Source: Rotaria sp. Silwood1 (Eukaryota; Rotifera; Eurotatoria; Philodinida; Philodinidae). From it: a stretch of DNA of 64,000 nt. Every line of letters begins with the position of its first letter. The stretch's first letter is position 1. The DNA lies in NCBI GenBank assembly GCA_905250075.1, contig CAJNOP010000373.1, forward strand, positions 1-64,000, written 5' to 3'. The translations under genes and the position numbers were made by a program. Below the pieces are notes generated by a model that was not told where the DNA came from, searched no databases, and saw nothing but the letters and a program-made list of their open reading frames with translations. This document shows, in pieces, positions 37,601 to 50,603 of this stretch.

Positions 37601-40600
37601 AAGAAGATACATAAAGAATTAATATTTATAGTTCAATATCATACCGAAGACGTTCGGCAATAAGTTGTACAGCCATACGATCACTTAATGATTCACCGAG
37701 TTTCATTGATTGAACAATAATTGAGCCAAGTTTAGCACGATCAGTAAGCTATAAATCATACAAAACATTTATTGAACATTTTTTAAAATTAATCTAACGT
37801 ACTTTATCCATTCGATTTTTCTTGTTACTCATTTGTTCAGTATCCGTAGTATCAGTAAGATCATCAAGTGTCGGTGGAGGTCCTGGTGGATATTCACCAC
37901 CAGTTGTATCTTAATAATATTAGAAATTAAATTGAAATATAAATAATTATTCGAAAACATAAATAAGCAAAATCAGCGCATATGAAAAGTTGAAAAGAAA
38001 AAAAAAACCTGAAAAAGTAGTGTTCGATGGAATATTGAATAATGTAAATGATTGTTTTAATTTTGTCTTCTTTTTAATTTTATGAAGTTTTTTCTTTTTT
38101 TGTTTTTTCTTAGCATTATTATTCATATTGAATGTATGATAATTAATAGTAAATGTTTGCAAACATGATGAAAAACTACGATTGTCTTCTGTCTTTTTAA
38201 ATATATCGAAAATATCTTCATTTTCAATATTTATATAGTACTTTAAATGTTTATCTAGATTGAGCTTTTTTTTTGTCTGTATGAACAATAAATTAAAAAT
38301 GAAATTCACCTGTTTGATCACTAGATTGATTTCCATGAGAAATAGGAACATTATCATGATCAATCTTTGTTGAATATTCCATATCAGTATCATCCATCTA
38401 AAATTATAAATATTATTAATTAATCATTATGTATGTATGTATGTACGTATATATACTAACTTCATCATCACGCATTTCACTATTATTAAATGCTTCAATA
38501 GCTTCATGTAATAATTGTTCAATATTAAGAATCGTTACACCATTTTCTAGAAAAGTCAAATATTTTCAAATAAAAAAAAAAATATCAATTATTTTATATT
38601 TCTAAATTACAATCTTGAAAATGTTAGAACTCATATCTTCTGCTTAATACAACCTAAACATTAATGACCTTCATTGTTCTAAAGTCATCGTGAAGATACA
38701 TCATTCAAGAGCCAAATTTTTGTAAAACGTGATCTGAAAGAAGTTTTGCAACATAAGGGTAAATATTTGGATCTTTCACAGAACTATGAGGAAAATCTTA
38801 GCAACACCATCTCTCGCATCACAGATGTAGATATACAAGCATAGACCATATATCAATAGTATCTTTTAAGAATATATGAACTACATTCTTATTACATTTG
38901 TGAAGGATTAAATAAAACGATGATGAAGAAATGTGTAGCAAAATAGATAGAATAAAACAAACTCTCTATGAGTAGTAATAGAAGTTACGTGTGTTTCATA
39001 TTTTAATCCCATAGGACTGTATTATTCACAGTAATTCTTTCATATGATTTTCGAATATTTGCCTTTGTTTTCGAACTGTAGAAGAAATCTATTAAATGCA
39101 CTATCAACTAGATATGAATCGAACGCAAACTTCGATTCATTATTAGAGAATTAGCCAACGGATTCCAACAGTGCTAGATATTTAGTTAGTTTTACAAGCA
39201 TTTCTTGCGGTATATGGATCATCATGGAAGCATGACGGAACAGTGTTCTCAATTAGATGAGCTACTTCACTCCCCAAAATATTCAAATTTCTGCCAATTT
39301 TTTACAATTACATAATAACTTTAAACATAAATCGAATTCAGAAATATCATTTGGATTTCTCTGACAAAAAGGAAAAGACAAGTAAGCATACAATGTTATT
39401 TGTTGTAGAAGGAAATGGATGACTGATAGGTTTCGTTCTTCTCCTTCGGATCAGCATTTCTACGACTCAGAGAGTACAAGCAATTTTTGCCGAATGCTTA
39501 CCGTCTCGCATCCCTATAAAATGTCGACAACTCTGTCATAGGCTACAGTCAAGTTTAAGCTCGGATATTTTTAAACATTGTTGGTGTATTTCTAGGATAA
39601 ATGTAAGTCTTCAACTTTTGAGTCATGTTTTTATTATCTGCAGAAAATTCAAATATACGGATCTGGTATATACTTACTGTCGACATCGTAAAAGAAGCTA
39701 TTTATGTATTATAGAATTACTTTCGAATACGAATCCTTTCGTAGCTTTCGAATCATTACGAGTTCAATAACTTGTATCCGTCTTGCTTTTACAGCATCAA
39801 ATATGGCTATAGGCTCTATATATTACTGTTCAGAAGATAGGAGTTGCTGCATTTTCTGTGTTTTAGTTTTAAATAAACGATAATTACCTTCACCATATCG
39901 TTTAAGTGCTGTTGATTTACCAGCAAAAGATTTTCCCAAAACAATAATCTTAAGTCCAAAAGCAGGAAATAATGGTGGTGGAATTTTATCCTTAAAAAAA
40001 TAAAATTATTTTAATCAATAATAATTTATTAAAAGACCAAAAAAAAAGAACCAAACATACAGCTGGTGGATGTACAATATTATGTAAACGATTAACAACA
40101 TAACCAAAAATAGGATTATCCATAGGAGGTACATGTGTAATAGCTGTTGCAGATTGACTACCTGTTGGTGGTTCCCAATCACCAATCATATTTCGATATT
40201 CATTAAAATCTCCTTCATCTAATATTTTTAAACTTTCTTCTTGTAAAACAGTTTGTGCATGAAGTTTTTGTTCTTGTCGATCAATTTCATCTTGTTGAGC
40301 TTCTGATATACGTTGTTCATCATCAAAAAATGGTCTATCACCAACAAATAATGCATTCCATTCACGCCATACTTTAGCTGGTATTAAACTATGAACAATA
40401 ACACAAACATTCAAAAAATTCATATGTATTGTTGAATTAAAAATAAAAATAAAGTTACTTTTCAGTTAATTGCCGATATTCACCAATTTTTAATGTAAAA
40501 TCAACTAATTGCCATGTAATACGTGTACAAAATTCAACATTTTCTTTATGTTTAGCTTCAGCTTTTTCAGCTTGAAGAATATCATGTAATTCTTTGTCTT

Positions 40601-43600
40601 TTCGTACTTGTTCAGCATATTCAAGTCGAGCTAAACGTGCTAATTCCTAAATTTGAATTATTATTTTTTTTAGTATTGTTAAGTTTTGATATAATAGAAA
40701 GAAACAAAAAAAAACTTTTTTCTACCGCTTCTCGATCCATAGCTTCAATAAAATCTTGTTTTCGACGAATTTCAAGTTGTTTTTCGTATGCAATACGATT
40801 TTGACGTAGAATATCTTTTTCATGTCTGGTTTGTAATAATTCAACAGCAAGACGTCGTTCAAATTGAGATTGACGTAGCAAATGACTAACAAGTGATTCT
40901 TCACGTTTTGAATCCTAAAATTTTATTAGAAAATATGATTTAATTGTTATTCAATAGATTAAATTCAATTACTTCAATAGCTTCAAGTGCACGAAGTTGA
41001 TCAACTAAAACTTTTCGACGTCGTTTTTCTCGTTCACGTCTTGCATGAATATCTTCTTGAAGACGTCGTCGAATTTCAAGTATATAAGGATCAACTTGTC
41101 CCGGTTGTAAAGGTTTTGTATAAGTGACTAATTCATATGATGTTGTTGTACCCATTTTACTAGATTGATCTTTATTTTCTTGTTCATATGGAGATGATAA
41201 TTCCATATCGGAAAGATTCATTGATTCTCTAAACATATGATGTACATGATGGACTGTAAATATCTTTATGAACAACAAACTTAATCATTTGTACTCTAAT
41301 CGAAGGTAATGGGCATATTTTTTTTATCAAATATAGAGAAATGTTCATTTTTTTTTCATTAGAAAATCATGAATAAACAACTTTCACGTCGATACGTATT
41401 AAAACTTTTTACGGGTTCTGAAAAAAAAACATAGACAAGTTCATGTATATTTTTGTGAGTTTTACGTCGCATGGTAACAAAAAAAATTATGACAGCCTTG
41501 ATTCGAAAAAGTCAAAAGGATGCATTCAGACAGAAATGGTCGAATAAGTCAAGGCAAATGTCCAGCATAATCTCAATTAGCATCAATGCATTGTTTCAAT
41601 CTTTCAGAATGAAGATTCACACACTTATGTAACTGCTTGAAAAATACCTGCCCAATGATGGAAAACATTTCTTCCTCAGCTCGAAAATTTGCTAAAATGT
41701 AGTACTCTTCGACTCTTGAAAGTCATTAGGAACCATGGGTCATTATGAGAAAAGCAAACCATGAATCACAATATAAAAGAGACAATCGGTTATATGCATC
41801 GTAAAAAGGAGATGCACAATAAACCAATCTATTTATAGTATTTTCTATCGGTATAAAATGTTACACTACCGCATGGAAGTGAATGCCGACAATTGAAAGC
41901 AGTCTCTATTAACATTTTTCATATGGAGATAAAAACTTTGAAAATTCTACTACAATTGATAAAAATATCAATTCAATATCTTCGAGCCGAATGGGGAGAT
42001 ATTCAAATTTTTTATCATAAAAGTGTTTATGGTCGAACATGTATATAGATTATGATCATGTCTTGTTTCTAAACTTGTATGAGATCAGTATAACAATAAA
42101 TGGATTTCTACAAATAAAATTCTCTTTGACAACGATGAGAAATCAAGAATTCAAAAATTTTGTATAAGTTTTTGTGTTCATGATTTTAGCTTTCATCTAT
42201 CTTTAAATCAGAATAACTAAAAAACTCTTCTACTATCTTCTCAACTAATATAATTTTTTCTTTCATACCCTTGTGTATTTTCATCAAAACCTTCATCATC
42301 ATCAAATTCAGTATGTTGTAAAACACGTTTTTCAAAACGTCGAATATCATTCATTGTATCCTAAGTATTAATTACAATCAATAAATTTAATTAACAAAAA
42401 AAAAAAAATATTTATCAATAAACCTGCATTTCTCCTTCTTTTTTTAATCTTCGTTTTTTTTCCAATGCTTGTTTCGAAAGAAGTGGTGGTGTTTTTGTAA
42501 TCATTACAACACTTGCTCTAAATAAATAAACATTAAAAATTATTATTTATTTTTTTGGAATTCTAATAAAAACAAATAATTTATTGAGCTAGAATAGCAT
42601 GCAAAGCAATATAAATAAATAAACAATAGACCGAAACAATATCGGTAATCATGCTGGATCAATATGGATATAAATAATGGAAGAAACATGCAATACATGA
42701 AAGAGAATTAACTTACGACATTGGCTCGATTTCGAGCTCATAACCAAGATCTTGTTGCTGTGATCTAATGAAATTCTCAGTCGAAATTTTTTTTCAATCA
42801 AGTCATTTGAATATGTTTTAATCAGAAAGTAGAACATAATTAATGTCTTACTTTATTTTAGCCATCATTTCAGCATCTTTAGCTCGTTTTTCTTTTGAAC
42901 GATTGAGTAAATATTGTCGTTTTGATTCTAAGTCTTGTCGTTTATCTTCTTCATCTTCATCTCTATTATATAGAAACTTTGTTTTTTTTTTTAGTTCTCA
43001 AATCTAAATTTTACTTTTGTTTATTGATAATTTCATCTTGTCGTGCTTTGAATTGTTCATGTTTAGCAATAAGCTGTTGTAAACTAAGATCACATTGACG
43101 TGTTGTTTTTTTCTTTATTAACTAAAGAGAAATATCCTGAAGGTATATTTATTTATAATAACAAAAACAAACGTTTTGATATTGTTGTGTTTCAGCTTGT
43201 GCTAAAACTTTAGTTGCTGGTGCTTTCATTGTTTCCATAGCTACTCCAGTTAAATTTCGTTTCTTTTTTCGATTTAAAGCTGTATACAATTGATATAAAA
43301 GTTGCTGAACAGCACCTTTTTCCATAGTCATTATTTGTCGAGCATTATTTGTATTAAATGGAATTTCTAGTAAATGAAGAGTACGTTCAATTCGTGTGAA
43401 ATTATTTAGTTGAGATACTGAATTTCTGAATAGAAAATATAAACAAGTGAGAAAATGAAATAAGTAAAAAACAAAAAAAGAAATTTTATTAAATTCACTA
43501 ACTTGCTTGTACTAAATTGAGGAAAATCCTCTTGTAGACCATATTTAGAGAGAATTTCACCGAATAGATGACCAGTAGCGAATTCACTGGCTAGACTATT

Positions 43601-43735
43601 ACTTGACTCTGATAATAGAAATAATTTATAAAAAAAAGACAAGAAGAAAGTTAAATTTTAATCCAAAAATAATATACCGATTTTCTTCGACAGTTGAACA
43701 TCATTGTTAAGCCAGTCAATAAGAATATGAGCCAT
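31689..43735 (-). CDS. SPEF2: SPEF2 (KPL2), ciliary central-apparatus protein
   Basis: SPEF2 belongs to the C1b projection of motile cilia and flagella. Roughly 38 exons on the minus strand run from ATG at 43735 (MAHILIDWLNNDVQLSKKIE; exons 43735-43678, 43608-43503, 43425-43173) to TAA at 31689, giving about 2,000 residues against about 1,800 in mammals. Order seen: N-terminal calponin-homology-like domain (about residues 1-110); charged coiled coil (about 140-500); adenylate-kinase-like region with P-loop LGKSFAGKST (exon ending near 39886) and GEGWIIDGFPTTYEQ (near 37560-37520); a Glu/Ala/Arg-rich coiled coil (36560-36990); three Lys/Gly/Ala-rich basic tracts (about 36001-36112, 34803-35000, 34290-34440); an EF-hand-like loop RDNDHSGFIS (near 33030), whose twelfth position is not acidic; and a conserved C-terminus. 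Introns with over 1 kb lie at about 41230-42270 and 38550-39890. Most exon edges are approximate. Confidence 0.93.
32587..32870 (+). repeat. Dispersed intronic repeat, copy in a SPEF2 intron
   Basis: Aligns with the minus strand of 38640-39010. Shared blocks in order: ggattaaaat; gttttattctatctattttg; ttcttcattatc / ttcttcatcatc; aatgcaataagaa / aatgtaataagaa; ctgtgatgc; tgttgctaag. About 280 bp, non-coding, probably a transposon fragment. Confidence 0.65.
36222..36380 (-). other. Possible cassette exon of SPEF2 (159 nt)
   Basis: An open Lys/Arg/Ser-rich stretch lies between an acceptor (ttttatag) and a weak donor (gtgact). It is 53 codons long and flanked by phase-1 junctions, so including or skipping it keeps the SPEF2 frame between the GCTGAAG-type exon end (near 36471) and the exon starting near 36112. 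Coding status is unproven. Confidence 0.4.
38640..39010 (-). repeat. Dispersed intronic repeat, copy in a SPEF2 intron
   Basis: The longest-aligned partner of 32587-32870, in opposite orientation relative to the window. It sits in the 1.3-kb intron between the P-loop exon and the next exon and accounts for part of that intron's length. Confidence 0.65.
41550..41710 (-). pseudogene. Mariner/Tc1-type transposase C-terminal fossil in a SPEF2 intron
   Basis: The minus strand reads EEYYILANFRAEEEMFSIIG, then QVFFKQLHKCVNLHSERLKQ, then CIDAN, an in-frame TGA, and DYAGHLP. The LHSERLKQCIDANxDY pattern matches the extreme C-terminus of mariner-like transposases, where Gly normally stands at the stop position, so a single GGA-to-TGA change explains the break. 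No catalytic core or terminal repeats were recognised nearby. It is an old, truncated insertion inside the 1-kb intron. Confidence 0.7.
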
Positions 43736-46525
43736 GTTTTTTTAAAGATGAATTGTCGATCAATCCAAAATATTGATTAGTATAACATTAGTTAAATACA
43801 ACCATTTACTTTTACTTGTTAGTTTTGGTTACTAAGTGACATCATACATTAGTATTAAGTATGAAAGAAGATCTCAGAGTAATTTTTCATCTATAGTTTA
43901 TCAAAGTTAAAAATAAAAAAGAAAATTAATTTTTGATTCATTTGTTTTTGTTAAATTATTGATATCTTACTTAATTGCGACATCTATCTTGCCTTGATTA
44001 TTACGATAGGTACATATACGATATTTAAATTCCAAAAGAAATATTGAATGATTGTTTAAATAAGAAATTTTAGTAATTATTTATCTCTCAACATAGGTTT
44101 TATTTGTGGAATACATATTATTATTTATATGCTGTTCAATAATCGTTTCGAGCAAATAACAATAAATGAGGAAGAATGTCCAACATGACTGGTCTAAAAT
44201 GTCCACAGTAGTTGTCAGATGTAGTCTAAAAAGCGTTGTATTTCAAATCAGTTTCACTTGTACTGTGAGTAATTCAAACCATCTGAAACGACACCATAAA
44301 CTGTCTAAAACGGTGGAGAACCGATGCGATTACTGTCTTAAACGATTGTCTTTCAAGATTGTTTCTATCAAAAGCCTGTGCATGGCAATAGGACCATATT
44401 TTCATCATATACTGTTGTATTTACACCGCGTTTTGCTGCACACGACTTATTTTCATTACTTAAATTGCGCTTTAGGTAGCATGCTATTTATAATTTCTAC
44501 TGTATACAGGAGTATTTCATTACATAAATAGCAGTTCTACATGCGGATTCACTAGCACAAGCGATATCCAAGATAGATGCATAAAAAAAGGCGCACATAC
44601 ACGGAACAATCATGTCTTCTGTGTGCAAAAGTGCCATTAAACACTTTTAAATAAAGTAGTTTACTAATGAAAGAAACTATTATTTCAAAGATGTATTTTT
44701 TAACAAATAACTCATTATAAACGTTTTGCACCGTTTCTCAACATCTATGAATTTGCTTTGATATGCAATGAGCAATATCATTGATACATGAATAGATTTT
44801 CTACTAAGCATCTAGAAAAAAACAGAAAGAGTTCTATTATCTATGGAAAAAATGATGAACGAGGAATAAGCGAAGATGTGTGTATGTACTTGATAACTCA
44901 ATATTAATACCATATGGTAAAATATAGATGTTTTTGTACAGCGCTTGTCATATTGTCGAATATATTTCAACAAAATCCAACCATCAATGCTTAAACCAGC
45001 TCAAGAAAGTTACTTGAGGTCTAATATTTACAAAAAAAAAAACAAAATTTAAGGAAAAAAAAGAGTAAAAGACAAGTTCATTTCAGCAAGACACTTCCGT
45101 GAAACATTAGAAATTGATTTAACTAGAAACGGTAGATAAGATCATTTTGATTTATCTACTAGACATCATGAAAAAATACCGAATGCTATTGATGAAATAC
45201 CTTGTTTCTGAATTGCATATGACAATGAATTGAAAACAAGGTATAATCGGTGGTCTGAACAATAATTGTTTCTGTTAAGATGTAAACGATGCTCGTATCA
45301 GATGTCATTTGTTCGTTTTTAGGCTGTATTGTAAAGGATCATTCAAACAGAAGTCGTATACTGCTTTTTATGAATCATTCTATCCAATCTGTGTACATCA
45401 AACGATACTTTTGACAATATAGACAATTTTAGATATGTTTGAGATCAAGTAATTTCTGCATTTCTAAATTAATATGAAGTTGAAAAACTTATTTGTCTTT
45501 CTTCAACATAGTTTCTTCTATCATCATCCTTGTTATTCTGTTTTTAAATTAGATATTCTACTCCTTTGTCTTTTTCACATATTTAACTTATGAACAAAAG
45601 ACGGATAGGCTCGAAGTAATTGCAGAGAAAAATCCAACTCAAAACATCGATCAATTTTAACATTTGACCGTTCGTTTTTTTTACTTTTATTGTTCTTTCT
45701 TTTTTGATCATATTCTCGTTTAATTGTATGGAAGTGCATGCTGAATCGGTTTTTTAGACTGCTATTACATGCTTTCTTCATCTAAAATACAGTAAACAGT
45801 TCATTTTTAAATGAAACTATTCATGGTCATAAATTAGTAAGATGGTCTTCTCAGTACAACAGTAAAAACCAAGGTTAAATAAACTTAATCATCACTATTG
45901 CCGCTATAATGAAGAATAATCATTGTAAAATAATCAATATTTTATCCCATTTCAGCTCACGATTAATCGATAGTTTTTTAGCAATTTCAAGGGCGTGTAA
46001 CAGCATACGCTCAAATACGATTGATGTTTATCATGTACATAGACGACTCTTGTGCACGACTGTCGCATACAATTGTAGGTTAGTCATGACTTGAGATATT
46101 GATCTTGATCAAGACTTTTCAATCTGGCGTCAAATCCAATGGTAAGCATCAATTAAAAAGATAAACTAATATTTCTTAACATCGGATTCCATGATAAATA
46201 GGAATTGATAATATTGAATCATATTTTTTTATTTAGATTTATCTTAACAACAAATTTAAGAGCAATTGTGAATTAAAAATATTCGATTACATTTGTTTTT
46301 ATGTCAATTGATCGCATTAGCAATTTCAATCATAAGTATTTTATTTAGTGCGATCTATTTCAATAAAATATTCAAGAGTAAGTAGTAATTTGAATAAATA
46401 AATAATTTTTCTTTTGTTTACGAGAAGACGAGATAAGAGAAAGTTGTCCCCCTGTCCTCTTCACACTGAGGAGAACCTTATGTAAGTATGACTGTGAACG
46501 ACATCGGATGTGATATCACAACATA
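43736..46525. other. Intergenic spacer upstream of SPEF2
   Basis: Holds the SPEF2 promoter region and no recognised gene. A 121-codon frame at 44166-44531 (+) contains scattered Cys and His but no consistent zinc-finger spacing or known domain; I treat it as chance. A Lys-rich minus-strand frame at 45575-45781 likewise has no recognisable domain. Confidence 0.4.
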
Positions 46526-47390
46526 TCGGCTTGTCCACATAACATGATTCTTCGCTGATCAAGTTTCGAAAAAATTTCTCTTCGAGTTGCATAGATTTGA
46601 ATGAGTTACTAGATGCAGTTTTTAACGCTGATTATGAATTTGAGACCTATTTTATACAAAAATTAGATTTTAGCATTGAAAACCGGGTTTTAAACTTTTC
46701 AAAAATCGTGTCTTGGATTTTCTAATCAAGAAATTTTTGCAAAGAAAGTCGAAGGACATACCATTCGATGCAGAATTTCATTCTCTATAATATGGCCTAT
46801 TTAGTTTCGACTTGTATGGCTAAGGACAATTTTTAGACTCTTATACAGTTTCCAACTTACTGCGTCTTTTGTGAGCTTCCATGTCGATGTATCGATCTCG
46901 TTCTTATGTAGAACGATTAGTTGTACAAAAAAGACTAACACTTATAAAAATCAAATCATTGTGGTCATGTTAAGTGCCTCAAAATTGGTCGACAAAAAAC
47001 TGTGTCACAGCGTTACGTTTGTTTTTTGCATTTTTTATCTAAGCAAAAATAGTTTAGAGGAAATTTTTTTTAGCGTTTAAAAGCCCATTCAAAGCTCTAC
47101 AAAACTGACTCTAGAAGTACTTAATTTGCAGTAATATTTTCACAAGAAATTGCAGTTTTATTAGCGGCTCTGAAGAAAAAAGGGTCTTTTTATGTCACAG
47201 TGTTACGGGACCAAAAAACCTTTCTCGAAGCTCGAGACTTTTACCGAAAAAAAGTCATTTTTATGGCATAAATAGAGTTTGACAAGCTGTGTCGAATGGC
47301 GTTTTAACGAAGTTTCTAGCTCTCATAGTTTCAGAGATAATGCAAAAAAGTGTGTCAAAAACGTCACAGAGTTTCGTTTGGACAAGCCGA
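46526..47390. mobile_element. Tc1/mariner-type non-autonomous element, 0.87 kb
   Basis: Begins TCGGCTTGTCCA and ends with its exact inverse TGGACAAGCCGA, flanked by TA on both sides (46524-46525 and 47391-47392); the identity extends to catatcgg/ccgatatg including the TA. Internal sequence repeats gtcacag(c/t)gttacg-like units (about 47006, 47194 and 47362). No transposase frame remains. Confidence 0.7.
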
Positions 47391-50300
47391 TATGACCGTT
47401 TGTGACTGTCGTAATTCTCATCAAGAGTATCCGTCTTTCTATATATTTGATTATAGTCTGTGTTCAATTATGCTTCATATCAGAATAAGTATCAAGTTCT
47501 TTTCAGAAGAGTAAAGAGTTTTAGGCTTTTATGTTAAAGTAGAAAATTACATTGAAGTATAAAGAAGTACATGCAAATAAAAAGTATACCAATTACTTCT
47601 CAACAAAAATAGCCTTTTTTTTTTGCTCTTTAAAATTTATTAGGCTGTAAAGTAAATGAGAAATCATTTACTTTAAAAATAAACGTAATATTTGATAATT
47701 TATATTTTGTTGTAAGTGCAAAGTTTGCCGATATAAATTTTAGGACATGTAAGCCACATAGTTTTAGTTCACTGGTAAGTTCGAATTAAGAAAATTTACA
47801 TTTAGTACAACGATAATATGAAAACGAATTGAATTTTTTTTCAATATTTACTTTATTTTTATGTTTAAGTTTATTTCAATATAAAATAGATTTTCTAGAT
47901 TTTAGTGATCAGAAAATATTTTTTAGTTAGCCTTATTCAACTTTATCGAAATAATTTTATGTTTATTTATTGGCATGTCAAAGTTGATCACTTGATTGTA
48001 TAGTTTAATCGACTAAGCAATACATAGTTGACATATTGTATGCATGTTCGAGTCGAATCGTCTTAGTTATACTTTTATCAGTTACACTACTAGTTCGATC
48101 TCGATCATAGTGTTGTAGATCTTCTTGCATTTTATTTATTTACAAATACTTTTAGATCAGCGTCAGGACGGTACGACATGGCTTATCTTTTTCTCAAAAA
48201 ATTTACACAAAACAAACAGTATGACGGTTGATAGTTAAGCAGTTAGAACGTTAGCTGTAGACTATAAATAATTTTGAACTCGTGATGCACTAGAACTTTT
48301 TGATGAAAAGACTGAAATAAAATGTGACTTCTCAACTAAAAAAACGATTAATTCTTTGGACCGTCTTTTGTTTGCCTGCGCAGTTGTTTTTTATAAGCAT
48401 ATTAAAATAAAAAAAATTAATTAATTTTTGAAAGACGTGTTGATTCTGTAGAAAAAAAAATAACGAGATCTTCATTCATAAAGACTTAAGAAGGAAACGC
48501 ATGCCGACAAATTAATAGACTATTCATCATTAGCTATTCTCATTGATATTTAGAATATAACAAAAAGATTTTTCTCCTTGAAATGTGTGAATATTCAACA
48601 ACTCATACTCTGTCAAATGCCATGTATCCAGAGGAATCACATGGTAATCATAATAGTATTCAATAATCTAGAATCTTTTTAGATTAATATATGAATTGTT
48701 TAGGATTTTGTGAACGTATTCGATAGTAACATGAGGTGATATAGGACGGCTTCGATAATTCTCTGATTAGAAAAAAGGTTTTCTTCTTAAACTTCATGTA
48801 TTTGTTTAAGCAAAATCATATATTTCAAAGAATTTTTGATTCTGCATTCTCACATATGGTTTTATCATCTTCTATATGCATTCTTTTTCCTCTGTCAGTG
48901 GCAGTAACGATGAAATCCTTAAGCTTCGGCGACAAAAGCTAGAAATTTACGACGATTTCGAAATAATTTTTCTTAATTTTGAAAAACTTTAAAATGAAAT
49001 CGCTATTAACAAAGTGCGCTGCAACCATCATTCAACTCGAAAAGACTATGAATTAAAAAAGCTTTTAAATTTTCTTTTCATGAGACCTACACCAAATCAT
49101 TTCCTTTAAAAACTCATTGATAAAAGAATTGAATATTACTTTGATGGATACACTTCAAAATACTCCAAGTCACTGTAACCCACGCTTCAAGTTTACAAAT
49201 AAAAATAATATTTGATTCTTTCATCAGTTAGTTTTTGAATAAACTAGGTTGATGTAGGGTTTCATCTTTAAAGAATTCGAAAGTCTATCGACGAATAATC
49301 CCTTCATGTTAAAAGATTGCTAGAATGGATTGGAGCGTATGTTCCTAATATTCAAATGAAATACATGGAACATTATGCTAGAGAATTGACCTTATAATTG
49401 GTTGGAAATACGAAAGCCGTACAACACATTTTTCTCGAGTTTTAATGTAAAAACTCAAGCTTTTGAATAATTTTTCGTACATCACAACTCAATGAATGTT
49501 AGGCACCATATCAATCCGATTTGAGACATACAATATCATATGACATGCTTAGTCATCTAAAATATGCCAACTAAATGAGAATCGATCTTATTTTTATTAA
49601 GCTGATTAAAATCAGAATGTTTTTTTTTGATTTTTTTACATGAGAAAGGCATTGCCGAAGATTGGTACTAAATATTGGAAATCGAGTACTTATTTTTTGT
49701 TTCACGGAGACAATTGTGTGGTCGATCAGCTTATACTTCTAAGTATGGATGTAGTTTGTGCATGTTTACCTCTGCGAAATCGTTTTCTTTGGAAGATTAA
49801 AAGTTTCATAATAATAAAAACGATGCTTAGGATACGGCATAAAGCCTAATGGAAGCAGATAAATTAAGACATATATGAGAACAAAATGTTATAAATAAGA
49901 AAGTAAACGGTAAAAATAGATCGTAATGTTCTCTATCGATTTTCGATACCAATAACCCCGAATTAGTCTTATTTATCTTACGTTGAAAAACCTCTTCTAT
50001 CTATCATACAGGATTGCGTGCCAAAGAGCGATGAAAACGACAAGAAACATTTATCGATTTTTATTATTGACGATAGAAACTGAGTCATTTTATAATTGTT
50101 TTAACGGTTAGAATAATCTCCGTAGGGTATATGTGCGTTGATAATATAATATAATTGAATCTATTCTATTTAAGTGATTTTTTTGTCATATTTAAGTGAT
50201 CAGACTATCAATTTTTTCTTTCAATCTATTTTGAATAGCAATATATTGAATTTTGCGTTTGACTTTTTTCATGTTCAGCAAAATTTATTTTTCTTTATTA

Positions 50301-50603
50301 ATAATTTCGATATAAATAATAAGTAATTTGTCATACGAGATTTAATGATGATACTTAACTTCATAAATACATTTCTATCATTGACAAATATTTCTACTCA
50401 ATAATTTTCATTATTTTTTCTTTGTGAATTATCATCAAATTAAACTTCAAGTATCTACATTTTTTTCTTTTTTTTTTAAATTTCTGTATCGCTTGACATA
50501 TAACGGAAATATGAATCTTTTCTTTTTTTTTTTCTTTCATAGTTTTCTCATCGTTCATTTCTCTTCGCACATACATTTATATCAACTTATACTACAGTCG
50601 ACC
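47391..50603. other. Intergenic spacer, no gene recognised
   Basis: More than 3 kb of AT-rich sequence. Short frames (for example 49640-49849) show no domain or splice pattern. A T-rich stretch at 50460-50540 precedes the small secreted-peptide gene and probably belongs to its 5' region. Confidence 0.4.

Noticed and set aside
37990..38285. Lys-rich open frame on the minus strand between SPEF2 exons near 38311 and 37912
   Set aside because: Its frame does not match the neighbouring exons: joining it gives an immediate stop, and its 3' donor (gttttt) is poor. The flanking exons join directly in frame, so it is intron.
44166..44531. 121-codon frame with several Cys and His
   Set aside because: No zinc-finger spacing, no splice-linked partners, no domain; likely chance.
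50424..50603. 60-residue N-terminal extension of the secreted peptide gene
   Set aside because: It is translated poly-T/UTR-like sequence, and the signal peptide begins at the later Met.
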